Positions 17,485-25,748 are shown, counted from the first letter of the stretch. The stretch is DNA of 32,226 nt from Planctomycetaceae bacterium (GCA_002726515.1 PBTE01000162.1:1-32226); one strand, 5' to 3'. Notes: generated from the sequence alone by a model not told the origin. Numbers and translations are program-made.

Positions 17485-20193
17485 ATGCAAATACGTACAG
17501 GCAAAATGCGTGCGACGGGTTCTGTCACCGGTTCTTGTCTGGCTGTTGGTAGAAAAAAAATTCCCAGTCTACTTTCGTTTCGCTGGTGGGTTACTGCTGG
17601 TGTATCTCTGTGGGGCTTCGGAGGTGTCGCGGTGGCCTTGGGGTTGGCTGGTCCGTTAACACCAGGCAGGACGGTTCGTAGAGCTGACGCAGTCAGGCCG
17701 TCCAACATGCCTGATTCGCGGGCGGGTGACAATTTAAGGGTTGGCGAAGATGAGGAAAAAAACTTTTTTTTCAGTTCCCGCCACGTCATTAGCGACGGCC
17801 TTGATCGTCAGGTTGTCATGGGAACCCGGGCTGACAGTGAGGCCGCTCTGGAGGTTGGCAACCAGGCCGTTTGGTCGAACCGAGTCGGGGGTTCCTGGAT
17901 AGAAGAGCTCAATTGGCTCGATTCTCAGACACCGGGCGCCGGAGACGACGTCGTAATAGAGGCAGAGAGGGGCCTGACGCCGGAAGCGACCAGCGTGACG
18001 GTGGACGGGCCGAATTCTCCGGTTCAGATCCAATCGTTAAGGCTGGGGAGTGAACAGGCGGACTCTGCCAACCTGGTTTTGAACCCGTCTGGTGACCTGT
18101 TCATCAGCCAGACACTGACGATTCACCCGGCGAGCAAAGTGGCGGGTGCCCATCAGAGGTTCAATGCACGGGATTTCAGCGGGGTTTCTTCAGTGTTGCC
18201 GCCGTTCACAGACGATTTCCTGGCCACAGATTTCAATACGACGCAGTCGGGAGATGATGTCGACATGGTCATGGGGGGATGGATGCGCCTGGAGGGGACC
18301 GTGTGGTCGCAGTACCTGATGGGTTTTGGTGCGTTCAACCTGGACCACGCATCCTATGCGCTGGTGGCGCAGAACAACGGGGAGCCCTACTTTTCCTTCA
18401 TTGTAACTCCTGACGGTATTCACTCATCCTTTATCGACCTTTCGTTTCAACCCGACTTTTTTACGTGGTACTTTGTTCTGGCGTATCACGATGCTGCCAA
18501 CGACGAGATCGGTATTCGTATCAATAATTGTCCCCAGCTGACCGCCAGCCTGTCCTACACCGAAGGATTGTTTCACGGTGAAACCGGGGGATCGGGGTTT
18601 GTGTTGGGTGCGAGCGCGCGCACGGCCTCGGGTGTGCCACAACCGGTCGAAGGTCTGGACGGTCAACTGGCAAGGGCATTCACGGCGAAGCCCACCGTCC
18701 CGGTGTCGGAGGTGGTCGGTGCCATCGAAGACGCTTTGTGGAATGACGGAAACGGTGCCACCTGGGAAGAGATTACAAACGAAATTGAACCTGCCGAACT
18801 GTCCGAATGGGGATTCAGCGCGGGTCGAGGAACCTATTACGACCTGACAGAATCATCGGGACCGGCCCTCGACAGTGTCTCGGGAATTGATCTTGACGAA
18901 TATGGCAGCGTCCCCGTGGTGCAAAGTATTCCTGGCCTTGTCTATTTGGAGGCTGCCGGAGGTATTACCAACCAGGGGGTCATCGCACTGGGAGACCAGG
19001 AACTTTCCCTGCTGGGAGGCGATTTGACGAATGCAGGACGGTTGCAGGGAAGCGGCTCGATTGGCAATCTGCTGCTGAACTTACCCGTTGGTGAAGTTCA
19101 TGTGACCGCCGGCGAACAGATGCATTTCACTGCTACTGGTGCCCAGTCTAACGCGGGGCATATTGTAGCGTTGGGAAATGCGACTCAGTCAGCTGACATT
19201 GAATTCCAGGGAGAAGTGACCAACGTTGCCTCGACAGGCTACCTCAGTGCAAGGCATGCCACGCTGCGGTTCCACGGGGGATTGCGCAACGGATCCAGCC
19301 TGACCGTTTCTACGGGCACCGTTTCGGGGGACGTCGAGAATCAAGTGGGGGCCATGATTGATGTTGTGGACAACGGTGACGCAAAGTTTGAAGGCGACTT
19401 GCACAACGAGGGTAGTGTACTGGTCGCGTCCAACTCAACGGCCACCTATTTCGGAAAGGTTTCGGGGTCCGGTAGTTTCCCCGGTGGCGGTACCAACGTC
19501 TTTGCTGGTGAAGTGGCGTCCGGCTCGAGTCCCGGCCAGATCAACTTTGGCGGAGACGTTGTTTTCGGCGATCAGGCAACCCTTGAAGCTGAATTGAAAA
19601 GTACAACACCGGGCAGCGGACATGATCAGGTCACGGTCGCAGGCAGCGCGACGCTGGATGGCACCTTGGCCCTGAAACCTTTTCCCGAATACACGGATCC
19701 CACGACGCAGGGCGTGTCCGATGGGTTTGTTGTACTTACGGCCGGCACTCACAACGGGACATTTTCCAGCGTACAGTACGCCGGGGCGGTACTGGCAGCC
19801 AGTTTCGGGCCTGACGGAAATGGTTCGTTCCGTAGTCACCAGGGTGGAGGATTGTTCCGCAACATCACCTACACCTCGACGGAGGTGGAATTCCAGAATT
19901 TGTTGGCACTTCGGGGAGATGCAGACGGTGACCAGGATGTTGACCTGTTGGATTACCAGTTTTTAAGTGACCATTTTGACCCCACGGGTGTGGACGGACC
20001 GCATTCCTGGTTGCACGGTGATTTTGACGGTGACCAGGATGTTGACCTGGTTGATTACAACGCGTTCGCGGATAATTTTTCCCCGGCTGGTTATGGTGTG
20101 GCGAGCACTGTGCCGGAGCCATCGGGTGTTTCGCTTGCTGTGTTGGGTCTGTGCGGAGTGTTGGGGATTGTCCGTCGCTGTCCCGCCTTGTAA
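17485..20193 (+). CDS. Large secreted PEP-CTERM protein: LamG-like domain, beta-helix region and dockerin-like calcium loops
   Basis: 902 residues. ATG 17485 has AGGA 9 bases upstream. The N-terminus is long and basic before a hydrophobic stretch (WWVTAGVSLWGFGGVAVALGLA, about 34-55), as in extended signal peptides. Residues ~220-400 look like a concanavalin/LamG-type domain. About 490-720 are beta-helix-like, rich in GxLxNxGxL turns. The C-terminal part (~810-870) has two near-identical loops, DADGDQDVDLLDY and DFDGDQDVDLVDY, then VPEPSGVSLAVLGLCGVLG and an RR-containing end. The end points to exosortase sorting to the surface. An A7-C-T8 run inside codons (17756-17771) is a possible slippage site. 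No enzyme motif seen; probably adhesin or matrix. Followed by a hairpin at 20282-20311. Confidence 0.87.
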   Translation: MQIRTGKMRATGSVTGSCLAVGRKKIPSLLSFRWWVTAGVSLWGFGGVAVALGLAGPLTPGRTVRRADAVRPSNMPDSRAGDNLRVGEDEEKNFFFSSRHVISDGLDRQVVMGTRADSEAALEVGNQAVWSNRVGGSWIEELNWLDSQTPGAGDDVVIEAERGLTPEATSVTVDGPNSPVQIQSLRLGSEQADSANLVLNPSGDLFISQTLTIHPASKVAGAHQRFNARDFSGVSSVLPPFTDDFLATDFNTTQSGDDVDMVMGGWMRLEGTVWSQYLMGFGAFNLDHASYALVAQNNGEPYFSFIVTPDGIHSSFIDLSFQPDFFTWYFVLAYHDAANDEIGIRINNCPQLTASLSYTEGLFHGETGGSGFVLGASARTASGVPQPVEGLDGQLARAFTAKPTVPVSEVVGAIEDALWNDGNGATWEEITNEIEPAELSEWGFSAGRGTYYDLTESSGPALDSVSGIDLDEYGSVPVVQSIPGLVYLEAAGGITNQGVIALGDQELSLLGGDLTNAGRLQGSGSIGNLLLNLPVGEVHVTAGEQMHFTATGAQSNAGHIVALGNATQSADIEFQGEVTNVASTGYLSARHATLRFHGGLRNGSSLTVSTGTVSGDVENQVGAMIDVVDNGDAKFEGDLHNEGSVLVASNSTATYFGKVSGSGSFPGGGTNVFAGEVASGSSPGQINFGGDVVFGDQATLEAELKSTTPGSGHDQVTVAGSATLDGTLALKPFPEYTDPTTQGVSDGFVVLTAGTHNGTFSSVQYAGAVLAASFGPDGNGSFRSHQGGGLFRNITYTSTEVEFQNLLALRGDADGDQDVDLLDYQFLSDHFDPTGVDGPHSWLHGDFDGDQDVDLVDYNAFADNFSPAGYGVASTVPEPSGVSLAVLGLCGVLGIVRRCPAL
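19924..20049 (+). repeat. Two identical 24-bp direct repeats encoding dockerin-like loops
   Basis: The 24 bases at 19924-19947 recur exactly at 20026-20049, a 102-bp period equal to 34 codons. They code for DGDQDVDL in each loop. The synonymous identity suggests recent duplication or conversion. Confidence 0.85.
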
Positions 20194-20281
20194 CCAAGGC
20201 TGGTGGTTGTTCCTTCAGCGTCATCACTTGGAAATCAACAGAATGAAGGTGCGGAGTCGGGCTGGTGGAAACTCAAAGAAA

Positions 20282-20311
20282 AAGGCACCTGGAAGAAGTT
20301 CCAGGTGCCTT
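20282..20311 (-). terminator. Strong hairpin terminator, 13-bp stem
   Basis: A perfect 13-bp stem with a GAAG loop. On the minus strand it is followed by TTTCTTTG, so it should end the transcript of the 20397-21893 gene, 86 bases past its stop. On the plus strand it is 88 bases after the stop of the 902-residue protein and may work both ways. The GGCACCTGG arm recurs at 22069. Confidence 0.8.
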
Positions 20312-20396
20312 GAAGGTGGTCGTTAACCGGGGCGATTTGTGAGACGCAGCCGAAGCGGTGCCTCGATTACCAGAGCGTTGACCAGGCCGTTTTTTT

Positions 20397-21893
20397 CTAT
20401 TTTACAATTTCGAAGTTCTTCGATTTCTCTATCTCGTCAAAGCCGTTTGGAAGGTCGTAGATGGTGTCGGCATTCAGGCCGCCATCGAAGGAAGGCTTGG
20501 CTGCAGTTGAATTTTCAACCTGCAAGGTGTCGCGGTCGTCACCCAGGTTCGCATAAAGAACCTCGAGCGCATGGATCTGATCCATGTACACCTGGTCTTC
20601 ACCTGCATGGGTCATCACCTCGACGGCGCCGCCCGTGTCATTGTCGTTACCTGTGGCCTCGGCGGTGTTGGCTATGATCGCCCTGAGGTCGACGATATCC
20701 TCGCCACTTCCCGTTTTCACATCCAGCAAGCCGATCTCCAGTCCGATCATGTAGACAGCATCGTTGCCAGTTCCGGTGTCAACTTCAACAAGACGGGTTT
20801 TTTGTACCCCTTCGACATCGACCAGGTCAAAACCAGCCCCTGTATCCACCCTGAGTATCATTTTAGCACTGGCCGACCGTATGCGAACTTCGTCGTTGGC
20901 TCCATGAGTGTAAACATAAATATCACGTCCGGCGTTTACTCGTCTGATAAAGACGTTGTCGTCATTGGCCCCAGGGAAGGTGGCCCCCCCCGCGAGCACC
21001 ACGGTGTCGGTGTCCACGTGAACAAAGCGACCAGCACTGGACTCTAGTAGCTCAACCGTGTCCTCACCATCGCGGGTTTGGACTTCGATGTCGCGTCCTG
21101 CTCTCACTTGTTCGAGGAAAACGTCGTCTCCATGCTCACCCGTGTCGACCGTGAAGTGTTCTCCGATCCGGGCATTTACGATCTTCAGTTCATCGTTGCC
21201 ATCCTTCGTGTTGATCGTCATGTTGTTGGTCACTTCGACCTTGTGCACAATCACACGGTCGCTGTGGAGACCGGTATCGACATCAAAGTTATTTCCGATC
21301 TTGGCATTGACGATCTTCACTCGATCAGCGCCATCCATCATGTCGACTGTCATGTCTTTGGCCTTGACGTGGCGCAGGTCCACCCAGTCATGACCGCTGC
21401 CGGTATTCGTCTTCCAGGTTCCACCGCCTGCCCTGAGTCCACCGACCCCTGACTTGGTGACTTTGACCGTGTCGTCGCAGTCTCCCGTGTCAAGTTCGAT
21501 CTTCTGGGATGCGAATACATTTTTCATGTAAACAAGGTCGTCGTCAAACTCGGTGTGCACCTCGAGATTGCCATTTGGGGTGTCTGTCAATGTCAGATCA
21601 TGGATGTTCACTTCGTCCATCCCGTCACCGGTCCGTACAGTAACGTTCTCAATCAGCTTGGCCGCAAACACCTGGGGAGCTGCTTTGCCGTTGACGGTTG
21701 TCCCCTTCAAACCGGTGACCTGAATCTTGTTGGGTGCGATTTCTTCGATTTCGACCTGGTTGTCATGCGCATCCCCGGTGACGGTCAAGTCGGTGCCGAC
21801 CAGGTTGGCAAGGATATTACCGGCGAACATGTTACGGTCTTCAAGAGCCTGCAGGGACAGTTTTCGGTTTTTCATCTGATGTTTGGCGACCAT
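20397..21893 (-). CDS. Secreted planctomycete extracellular protein with about sixteen 22-residue Asp/Gly repeats
   Basis: 498 residues from ATG 21893; the frame is open to 22256 but that part is leader. GGAAAGGGAAG sits 5 bases before the ATG. The start carries the planctomycete extracellular motif (RKLSLQALEDRNMFAGN). From ~83 to ~450 the chain is a 22-residue repeat of pattern xΦxVDTGxGxDxVxΦxxVxAxx, for example DMTVDMMDGADRVKIVNAKI, about 16 copies, some with insertions of 12 residues. This reads as a calcium-binding-like parallel beta-solenoid. It differs from RTX (9-residue units) in its period. No enzyme site is visible. It is a tandem paralogue of the 22273-23424 gene. Likely a surface or matrix protein; function unknown. 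Confidence 0.87.
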   Translation of the reverse strand: MVAKHQMKNRKLSLQALEDRNMFAGNILANLVGTDLTVTGDAHDNQVEIEEIAPNKIQVTGLKGTTVNGKAAPQVFAAKLIENVTVRTGDGMDEVNIHDLTLTDTPNGNLEVHTEFDDDLVYMKNVFASQKIELDTGDCDDTVKVTKSGVGGLRAGGGTWKTNTGSGHDWVDLRHVKAKDMTVDMMDGADRVKIVNAKIGNNFDVDTGLHSDRVIVHKVEVTNNMTINTKDGNDELKIVNARIGEHFTVDTGEHGDDVFLEQVRAGRDIEVQTRDGEDTVELLESSAGRFVHVDTDTVVLAGGATFPGANDDNVFIRRVNAGRDIYVYTHGANDEVRIRSASAKMILRVDTGAGFDLVDVEGVQKTRLVEVDTGTGNDAVYMIGLEIGLLDVKTGSGEDIVDLRAIIANTAEATGNDNDTGGAVEVMTHAGEDQVYMDQIHALEVLYANLGDDRDTLQVENSTAAKPSFDGGLNADTIYDLPNGFDEIEKSKNFEIVK

Positions 21894-21910
21894 GATCTTC
21901 CCTTTCCTGT

Positions 21911-21930
21911 TGGAAAGTAAGTTTGGTTGT
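21911..21930 (-). repeat. Leader repeat, copy 1 (20 identical bases)
   Basis: The same 20 bases occur at 23442-23461. Each copy lies 17 bases upstream of its ATG, on the minus strand. Less exact similarity continues further out, including GTAGTTCCCC. Confidence 0.85.
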
Positions 21931-22068
21931 CCGAAGTGAAGGCGAGTTCCCTTCGGATGCCGCTTACCGGTTGCGTTGTGGTTCCGGTAGTTCCCCCCAA
22001 TTCGGCGGTGGGGATCGGAAATCCTGTCAATACAAGCCGGCGCCTGTTTGTGATGACGTGTTCGAAAA

Positions 22069-22092
22069 GGCACCTGGAAGATCCCAGGTGCC
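22069..22092 (-). terminator. Hairpin terminator of the second solenoid gene
   Basis: Arms GGCACCTGG and CCAGGTGCC, 9 bp, with a 6-base loop. On the minus strand it is followed by TTTTCG, 181 bases after the stop of the 22273-23424 gene. It shares its arms with the hairpin at 20282-20311. Confidence 0.75.
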
Positions 22093-22272
22093 CCGGAAGT
22101 GATTGCTAAGTTGCGGGGTTGTGTGAATGACGACTGATTTAGCGCCCCGGTCGTTGGCGGGCCGTTTTGGGGATTACTCGCAGGCCCGCCGAAACCAAGC
22201 GACTGCGAGAATCTCCGGAACCAACACCGCCAAATACCGAGGCGCCGTGACTTCACTCAAGCCGGTGCGGCC

Positions 22273-23424
22273 TTAGAGGATCGCCTCGAAGTTGATCGAG
22301 AACACCGATGCCATTCCAAAGCCGTTCAGAGCGTCATAGAGAATGTCGTCATCAGCGCCACCATCGAAGAATGGATTGGCCGCGTCTGAATTTGAGATTT
22401 GGAAGACGTCAGCCCCGGCACCCAGGTAGACGTGCAGGTTACCCGTGGCCGTGTCCGCGAAAACCTGGTCCATGTACACGTTGTCGTTACCGTCAGCGGT
22501 ATCCACGTAGACGTCGTTGGCTTTGGACTGCATGATATAAGCCTGGTCGTCGCCGGAGTCCATGCCAACAAGAATCTGGCCATGGGCTTTGACACGGTGC
22601 ATGACGAGCAGGTCGTCGCCAGTTCCGGTCTTGGCAAACACGTCGCGGCGGGCGTGGACCATTCTGAAGTGTACCTCGTCAGCATCATCTCCGGTATCCA
22701 CACCAACATCGTTGCCTGCAACGGACTGCTGTATGAATACGCGGTCGGTGCCGCTGTCGGTTCGAACGTGGAGGTCGTTTCCGATACGCACTTGCTCGAT
22801 TTTAACAAAGTCATTCTCCGTACCGGTATCGACCGTCAAGTCGTTTACTGTCTTGGCGACACTGATTCGCAACTTGTCGTGACCATCCATCATGTCGACT
22901 GTCATGTCGCTGGCCTTGACAATGTGCATGGCCACGCGGTCATGACCATTGCCGGAATTCGTGCTCCAGGTGCCATCGGTTCCCACTCTGAAGACCCTGA
23001 CCAGGTCATTGTGGTCTCCTGTGTCAATTCCGATGCTCTGGGTAGTGGACACATTTTTCATGTGAACAGCGTCATCGCCAATATCGGTGACAACTTTGAG
23101 ATTGCCATTCGGGGTGTCCGTCAAGGAGAGGTTTTTGATGAACACTTGGTCGTTACCGGCGGCGGTTCGTACAGAAACGTTTTCAATCAGGTTCGCGGCA
23201 AAGATCTGAGTCGCTGCGCCGTTGATGGTTGTTCCCATCAAACCCCTGACTTCAATTGTGTTGGGGGCGATCTCTTCGATCTCCATCTGGTTGTCCTGGG
23301 CGTCTCCCCCGACTGCCAGGGTGGTGCCCACGAGGTTAGCAAAAACGTTACCGGCAAACATGTTACGAGCTTCAAGGGCTTGCACGGACAGTTTTCGGTT
23401 TTTCATCTGATGTTTGGCGGCCAT
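22273..23424 (-). CDS. Secreted planctomycete extracellular protein with about twelve 22-residue Asp/Gly repeats
   Basis: 383 residues, ATG 23424; the preceding leader is purine-rich (AGAAAAGAGAA). The N-terminal motif (RKLSVQALEARNMFAGN) and the whole layout match the paralogue at 20397-21893. From ~78 on, 12 repeats of 22 residues follow, for example DLTVDTGTENDFVKIEQVRI then DLHVRTDSGTDRVFIQQSV. The regular GxD and V positions suggest a beta-solenoid with metal-binding turns. It ends in a shared C-cap (FFDGGADDDILYDALNGF). There are about four fewer repeats than in the paralogue, so repeat number has changed since the duplication. No catalytic residues seen. Long open frames on the opposite strand reflect the repeat and are not genes. 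Confidence 0.87.
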   Translation of the reverse strand: MAAKHQMKNRKLSVQALEARNMFAGNVFANLVGTTLAVGGDAQDNQMEIEEIAPNTIEVRGLMGTTINGAATQIFAANLIENVSVRTAAGNDQVFIKNLSLTDTPNGNLKVVTDIGDDAVHMKNVSTTQSIGIDTGDHNDLVRVFRVGTDGTWSTNSGNGHDRVAMHIVKASDMTVDMMDGHDKLRISVAKTVNDLTVDTGTENDFVKIEQVRIGNDLHVRTDSGTDRVFIQQSVAGNDVGVDTGDDADEVHFRMVHARRDVFAKTGTGDDLLVMHRVKAHGQILVGMDSGDDQAYIMQSKANDVYVDTADGNDNVYMDQVFADTATGNLHVYLGAGADVFQISNSDAANPFFDGGADDDILYDALNGFGMASVFSINFEAIL

Positions 23425-23441
23425 GATGTTCTCTTTTCTGA

Positions 23442-23461
23442 TGGAAAGTAAGTTTGGTTGT
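23442..23461 (-). repeat. Leader repeat, copy 2 (20 identical bases)
   Basis: Matches 21911-21930 exactly, again 17 bases before the start codon of a solenoid gene. It may be a translational or mRNA-stability element, or just a remnant of the duplication. Confidence 0.85.
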
Positions 23462-24017
23462 TTAAGCGGAAGGTGGCTCCTGGTGGGCCGCCATTTACGT
23501 GCCTCAACGGACTACGTCGTGATTCAAGTAGTTCCCCGTCATTTCGACGGTTTGGTAGAAACGCAAGTGGTGTGCCAGAAGGGGTGGCTTTTCCGGGGGG
23601 GATCCGAAGCTGTGATTTGAGAGGGATTTAGGGCACTCGGTATTTGACGGTGCGACTTTCAGACGCGATCAGGAATCTTAAAATGAGACACGGGTCCTGA
23701 TTCGGGACTTTCAATGGCTGGTTCAGCGTGTCGGAGGTCCACGTTTGTCAAAAGGGAAGGGTGGTAGACGAGAGGATGCTGATACCGTGGCTTTCCGTCA
23801 CGCTCGCCAGCAGGCGGCGTGCGCAACCGGATTCTGATCCGGTGATGCGGAGAGTTGGGGTTTGCGACTGGCGTTTTGTCAGGTTGCGATTGGCTCAGGT
23901 AGTCAGGGGTGCATTTGGTGGGGCGGGTTGCGTGCTGTTCATCATTTGAAAACCTGAAGACTGTCTCGCCGCGAGTTCCGCCGGCGCAAAACGACTGGTT
24001 TTTTAACTCCCTGGCCA

Positions 24018-24023
24018 TATAAT
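24018..24023 (+). promoter_or_regulatory. TATAAT -10 candidate for the transporter gene
   Basis: Perfect TATAAT, about 107 bases before the GTG at 24131. There is no good -35 at 15-18 bases spacing, so it may be an activator-dependent promoter. Confidence 0.35.
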
Positions 24024-24130
24024 CACGAACTCCGGGATCCTGGTCCTTTGCAGCCTTGCCCCCAAGGGTTTGATCACTGTCAACACCTCCGAGATTATTT
24101 GCGTCACCGAAGCATCCAGATCCGTTTATT

Positions 24131-25054
24131 GTGGGTCTTCTGGCAGGGGTTCTTAGTGCCAGCTGTTATACCGGGGCCAACATTGGTTTGCGGTGGGTGG
24201 CGACGACTTGTGACCCGGCGACGGTTTCATTTGTCAAAGCCATTCCGATTGCGCTGGCCAGCAGTGTCATGGTGCTTGCCAATGCCGCCAGAGGTGGCCG
24301 TGTATGGCCCTCTCTACCCTGGCTGGTGCGGCTGGTAGCGGCGGCGAGTTTTATGCAGTTGGCTGGCAATTTGGCGTTCCAGTGGTCGCTGGGGCAAATT
24401 GGATTGGCGCTGACCGTTCCGTTGTGCATGGGGACACTTTTGATCGGCTCGGCAGTGCTCGGTCGAGTTTGGCTCATCGAGCCCATCGCCCGGCGGTCGT
24501 TATTGTCCATTCTATTGTTGATCGCTTCGATTATTGTGCTGAGTTCAATAGCCAATCAAAGCGCGGCGTCGGTCCAGCAGTTAGAAATCGATCAGGTGTC
24601 GTTTGGGTTACTGGCTGGCGGGGTCGGGACAGCCTGTCTGTCGGGTCTGGCTTATGCGTTGGGGAATGTTGTGATTCGCAAGGCGTTTGCCGAGCAGATG
24701 CCTGTTGCTACGGCCCTCTCGATCATGAGCGTGACGGGGGTTGTTCTACTGGGCGGTTTGAGTCTTCGTCACGGTACCGGCACCTTGGCAGCCATCGGGA
24801 TGGAGAATTTGGGTGCGGTGGCAGTGGCAGGAGTGTTCAATGCGGTTGCGTTTTATTCACTCGCCAGGGCACTACAATTGCTTTCCGTGATCCAGGCCAA
24901 TTTGATTTGTGCCTCCCAGGTGGCCATGAGTGTGGCTTGCGGAATGATTTTTTTCGGTGAACCTGCCGGGACTTTGCAGTTTTGTGGCATTGGCCTGACT
25001 ATCGTCGGCCTGGTAACCATGAGGCGGCAAGCAAAGACGGTGAGTGACGGCTAA
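24131..25054 (+). CDS. EamA/DMT-superfamily transporter, about ten membrane segments
   Basis: 307 residues. Starts at GTG 24131; the frame continues upstream to a stop at 24071-24073 with no ATG. The protein is a tandem of two homologous halves with ~10 hydrophobic segments (for example ALTVPLCMGTLLIGSAVLG, then LSVIQANLICASQVAMSVACG) and the family end FFGEPAGTLQFCGIGLTIVGL. These carriers export or import small metabolites or amino acids; the substrate cannot be read. It acts in the inner membrane. It is a single gene, with a hairpin 315 bases after the stop. The first segment (GVLSASCYTGANIGLRWVA) is typical of EamA. Confidence 0.9.
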   Translation: MGLLAGVLSASCYTGANIGLRWVATTCDPATVSFVKAIPIALASSVMVLANAARGGRVWPSLPWLVRLVAAASFMQLAGNLAFQWSLGQIGLALTVPLCMGTLLIGSAVLGRVWLIEPIARRSLLSILLLIASIIVLSSIANQSAASVQQLEIDQVSFGLLAGGVGTACLSGLAYALGNVVIRKAFAEQMPVATALSIMSVTGVVLLGGLSLRHGTGTLAAIGMENLGAVAVAGVFNAVAFYSLARALQLLSVIQANLICASQVAMSVACGMIFFGEPAGTLQFCGIGLTIVGLVTMRRQAKTVSDG

Positions 25055-25487
25055 AACAGCCGGAATTTTCGTCGCGTGCGGTCAAAGAGTTTGCTGAATC
25101 ACTGGATTGGTTCAGCGGACTTGTTGTTACCGGTCGTGAAGTGGGTGTCGTGGCAGCGAGTTCGACACCTGCCGGGCTGGCGAGCACCGCTCTGCGGGTG
25201 ATGACCTGAATTTAGCGATGCTGCCAATCTGAGAGCCAGACCTCCCACCTGACAGGGACGAAATCACATCCGGTCTGGGCCGTTCTTGTCCACGGGCAGT
25301 CCGGGCGACTGTGGCCGACTGGCGGGGTGGGCCGAGATCTGTCAGTTGCACGAAAAGAAAAATTCTGCGAAAAGCCCACGGGTGGCGATCCCGTGGGCTT
25401 TTCCTGACCGTAGACCGTCGGTTTTCAGAGTTTCTCCGGTGGGTCTGGTTTGCGAAGGTCCATAGTTCCTCCTTCACGGTTCACTAT
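25055..25487. other. Convergent intergenic region with terminator
   Basis: 433 bp. It holds the hairpin at 25369-25403. Open frames crossing it have no family features; one of them passes through the hairpin. Confidence 0.6.
25369..25403. terminator. Strong hairpin between convergent genes
   Basis: Fourteen-base arms (GAAAAGCCCACGGG and its complement) with a 7-base TGGCGAT loop. The stem ends in A4 and T4, so it can terminate both strands. It serves the transporter (315 bases after its stop) and the His-rich gene (85 bases after its stop). Confidence 0.85.
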
Positions 25488-25748
25488 CTAGCGGGAAAAC
25501 CTCCAGTAGGAATAAGGAGAGGTCCGGCCGACACTGAAGCCGTAATGACGGTGGTGGCTGGAATACCCATGGTAACGGTGGTGTCCGTGGTGTCCACGGT
25601 GCCAACCACGATGGCCGTGATGTCGCCGGTGATGCTGCCGGTGATGTCCTCTGCCGTGTCGCCCCGCCTCGGCAAAGTTCGCCAGCGAAACCATTCCGAG
25701 GACACTGGCAGCGATTCCCAAAAATACGAGTCGTTTGAAAGTCTTCAT
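25488..25748 (-). CDS. Small secreted His-rich protein
   Basis: 86 residues, ATG 25748, with GAAGGAAAC as a good ribosome site 6 bases upstream. The signal peptide is VFLGIAASVLGMVSLANFAEA. The mature part has about 57 residues, of which 17 are His in HH and HGH clusters with Arg and Gly, ending in an aromatic tail (YGFSVGRTSPYSYWRFSR). His-rich exported peptides commonly bind Ni, Cu or Zn, so a periplasmic metal buffer is possible but unproven. No Cys. It stands alone, with a long untranslated region upstream. The strict signal peptide and good ribosome site argue against a chance frame. Confidence 0.75.
   Translation of the reverse strand: MKTFKRLVFLGIAASVLGMVSLANFAEAGRHGRGHHRQHHRRHHGHRGWHRGHHGHHRYHGYSSHHRHYGFSVGRTSPYSYWRFSR

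Larger units (their letters stand above)
21894..22272. other. Spacer between tandem paralogues: leader and terminator
   Basis: 379 bp. The left part is the leader of the 20397-21893 gene (20 bases at 21911-21930 match the leader of its paralogue). The middle holds the hairpin at 22069-22092. No extra gene is seen. Confidence 0.7.
23425..24130. other. Intergenic region between solenoid gene and EamA transporter
   Basis: 706 bp. It has the leader repeat at 23442-23461 and a TATAAT at 24018-24023. Open frames at 23659-24018 (-) and 23728-23949 (+) overlap each other and lack protein-family features, so I do not call them. Confidence 0.6.

Noticed and set aside
17352..17789. 145-codon frame on the minus strand overlapping the start of the 902-residue gene
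   Set aside because: Low-complexity basic and proline-rich text, no family features, and it conflicts with a better-supported start.
20397..22256. Longer start at 22256 for the first solenoid protein
   Set aside because: The added residues are unlike the paralogue and pass through the terminator hairpin at 22069-22092; ATG 21893 has a strong ribosome site and matches the paralogue's start.
22399..23451. 350-codon open frame on the plus strand
   Set aside because: Long only because it lies opposite the regular 22-codon repeats, where a repeated codon pattern avoids stops; translation mirrors the repeats.
23659..24018. 119-codon frame on the minus strand
   Set aside because: No ribosome site, no known domain, overlapping frames on both strands of similar length, as expected at this GC content.
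24304..24960. 218-codon plus-strand frame inside the transporter gene
   Set aside because: Shifted frame of the EamA gene; the real frame has ten hydrophobic segments and this one is Ser/Gly-rich noise.
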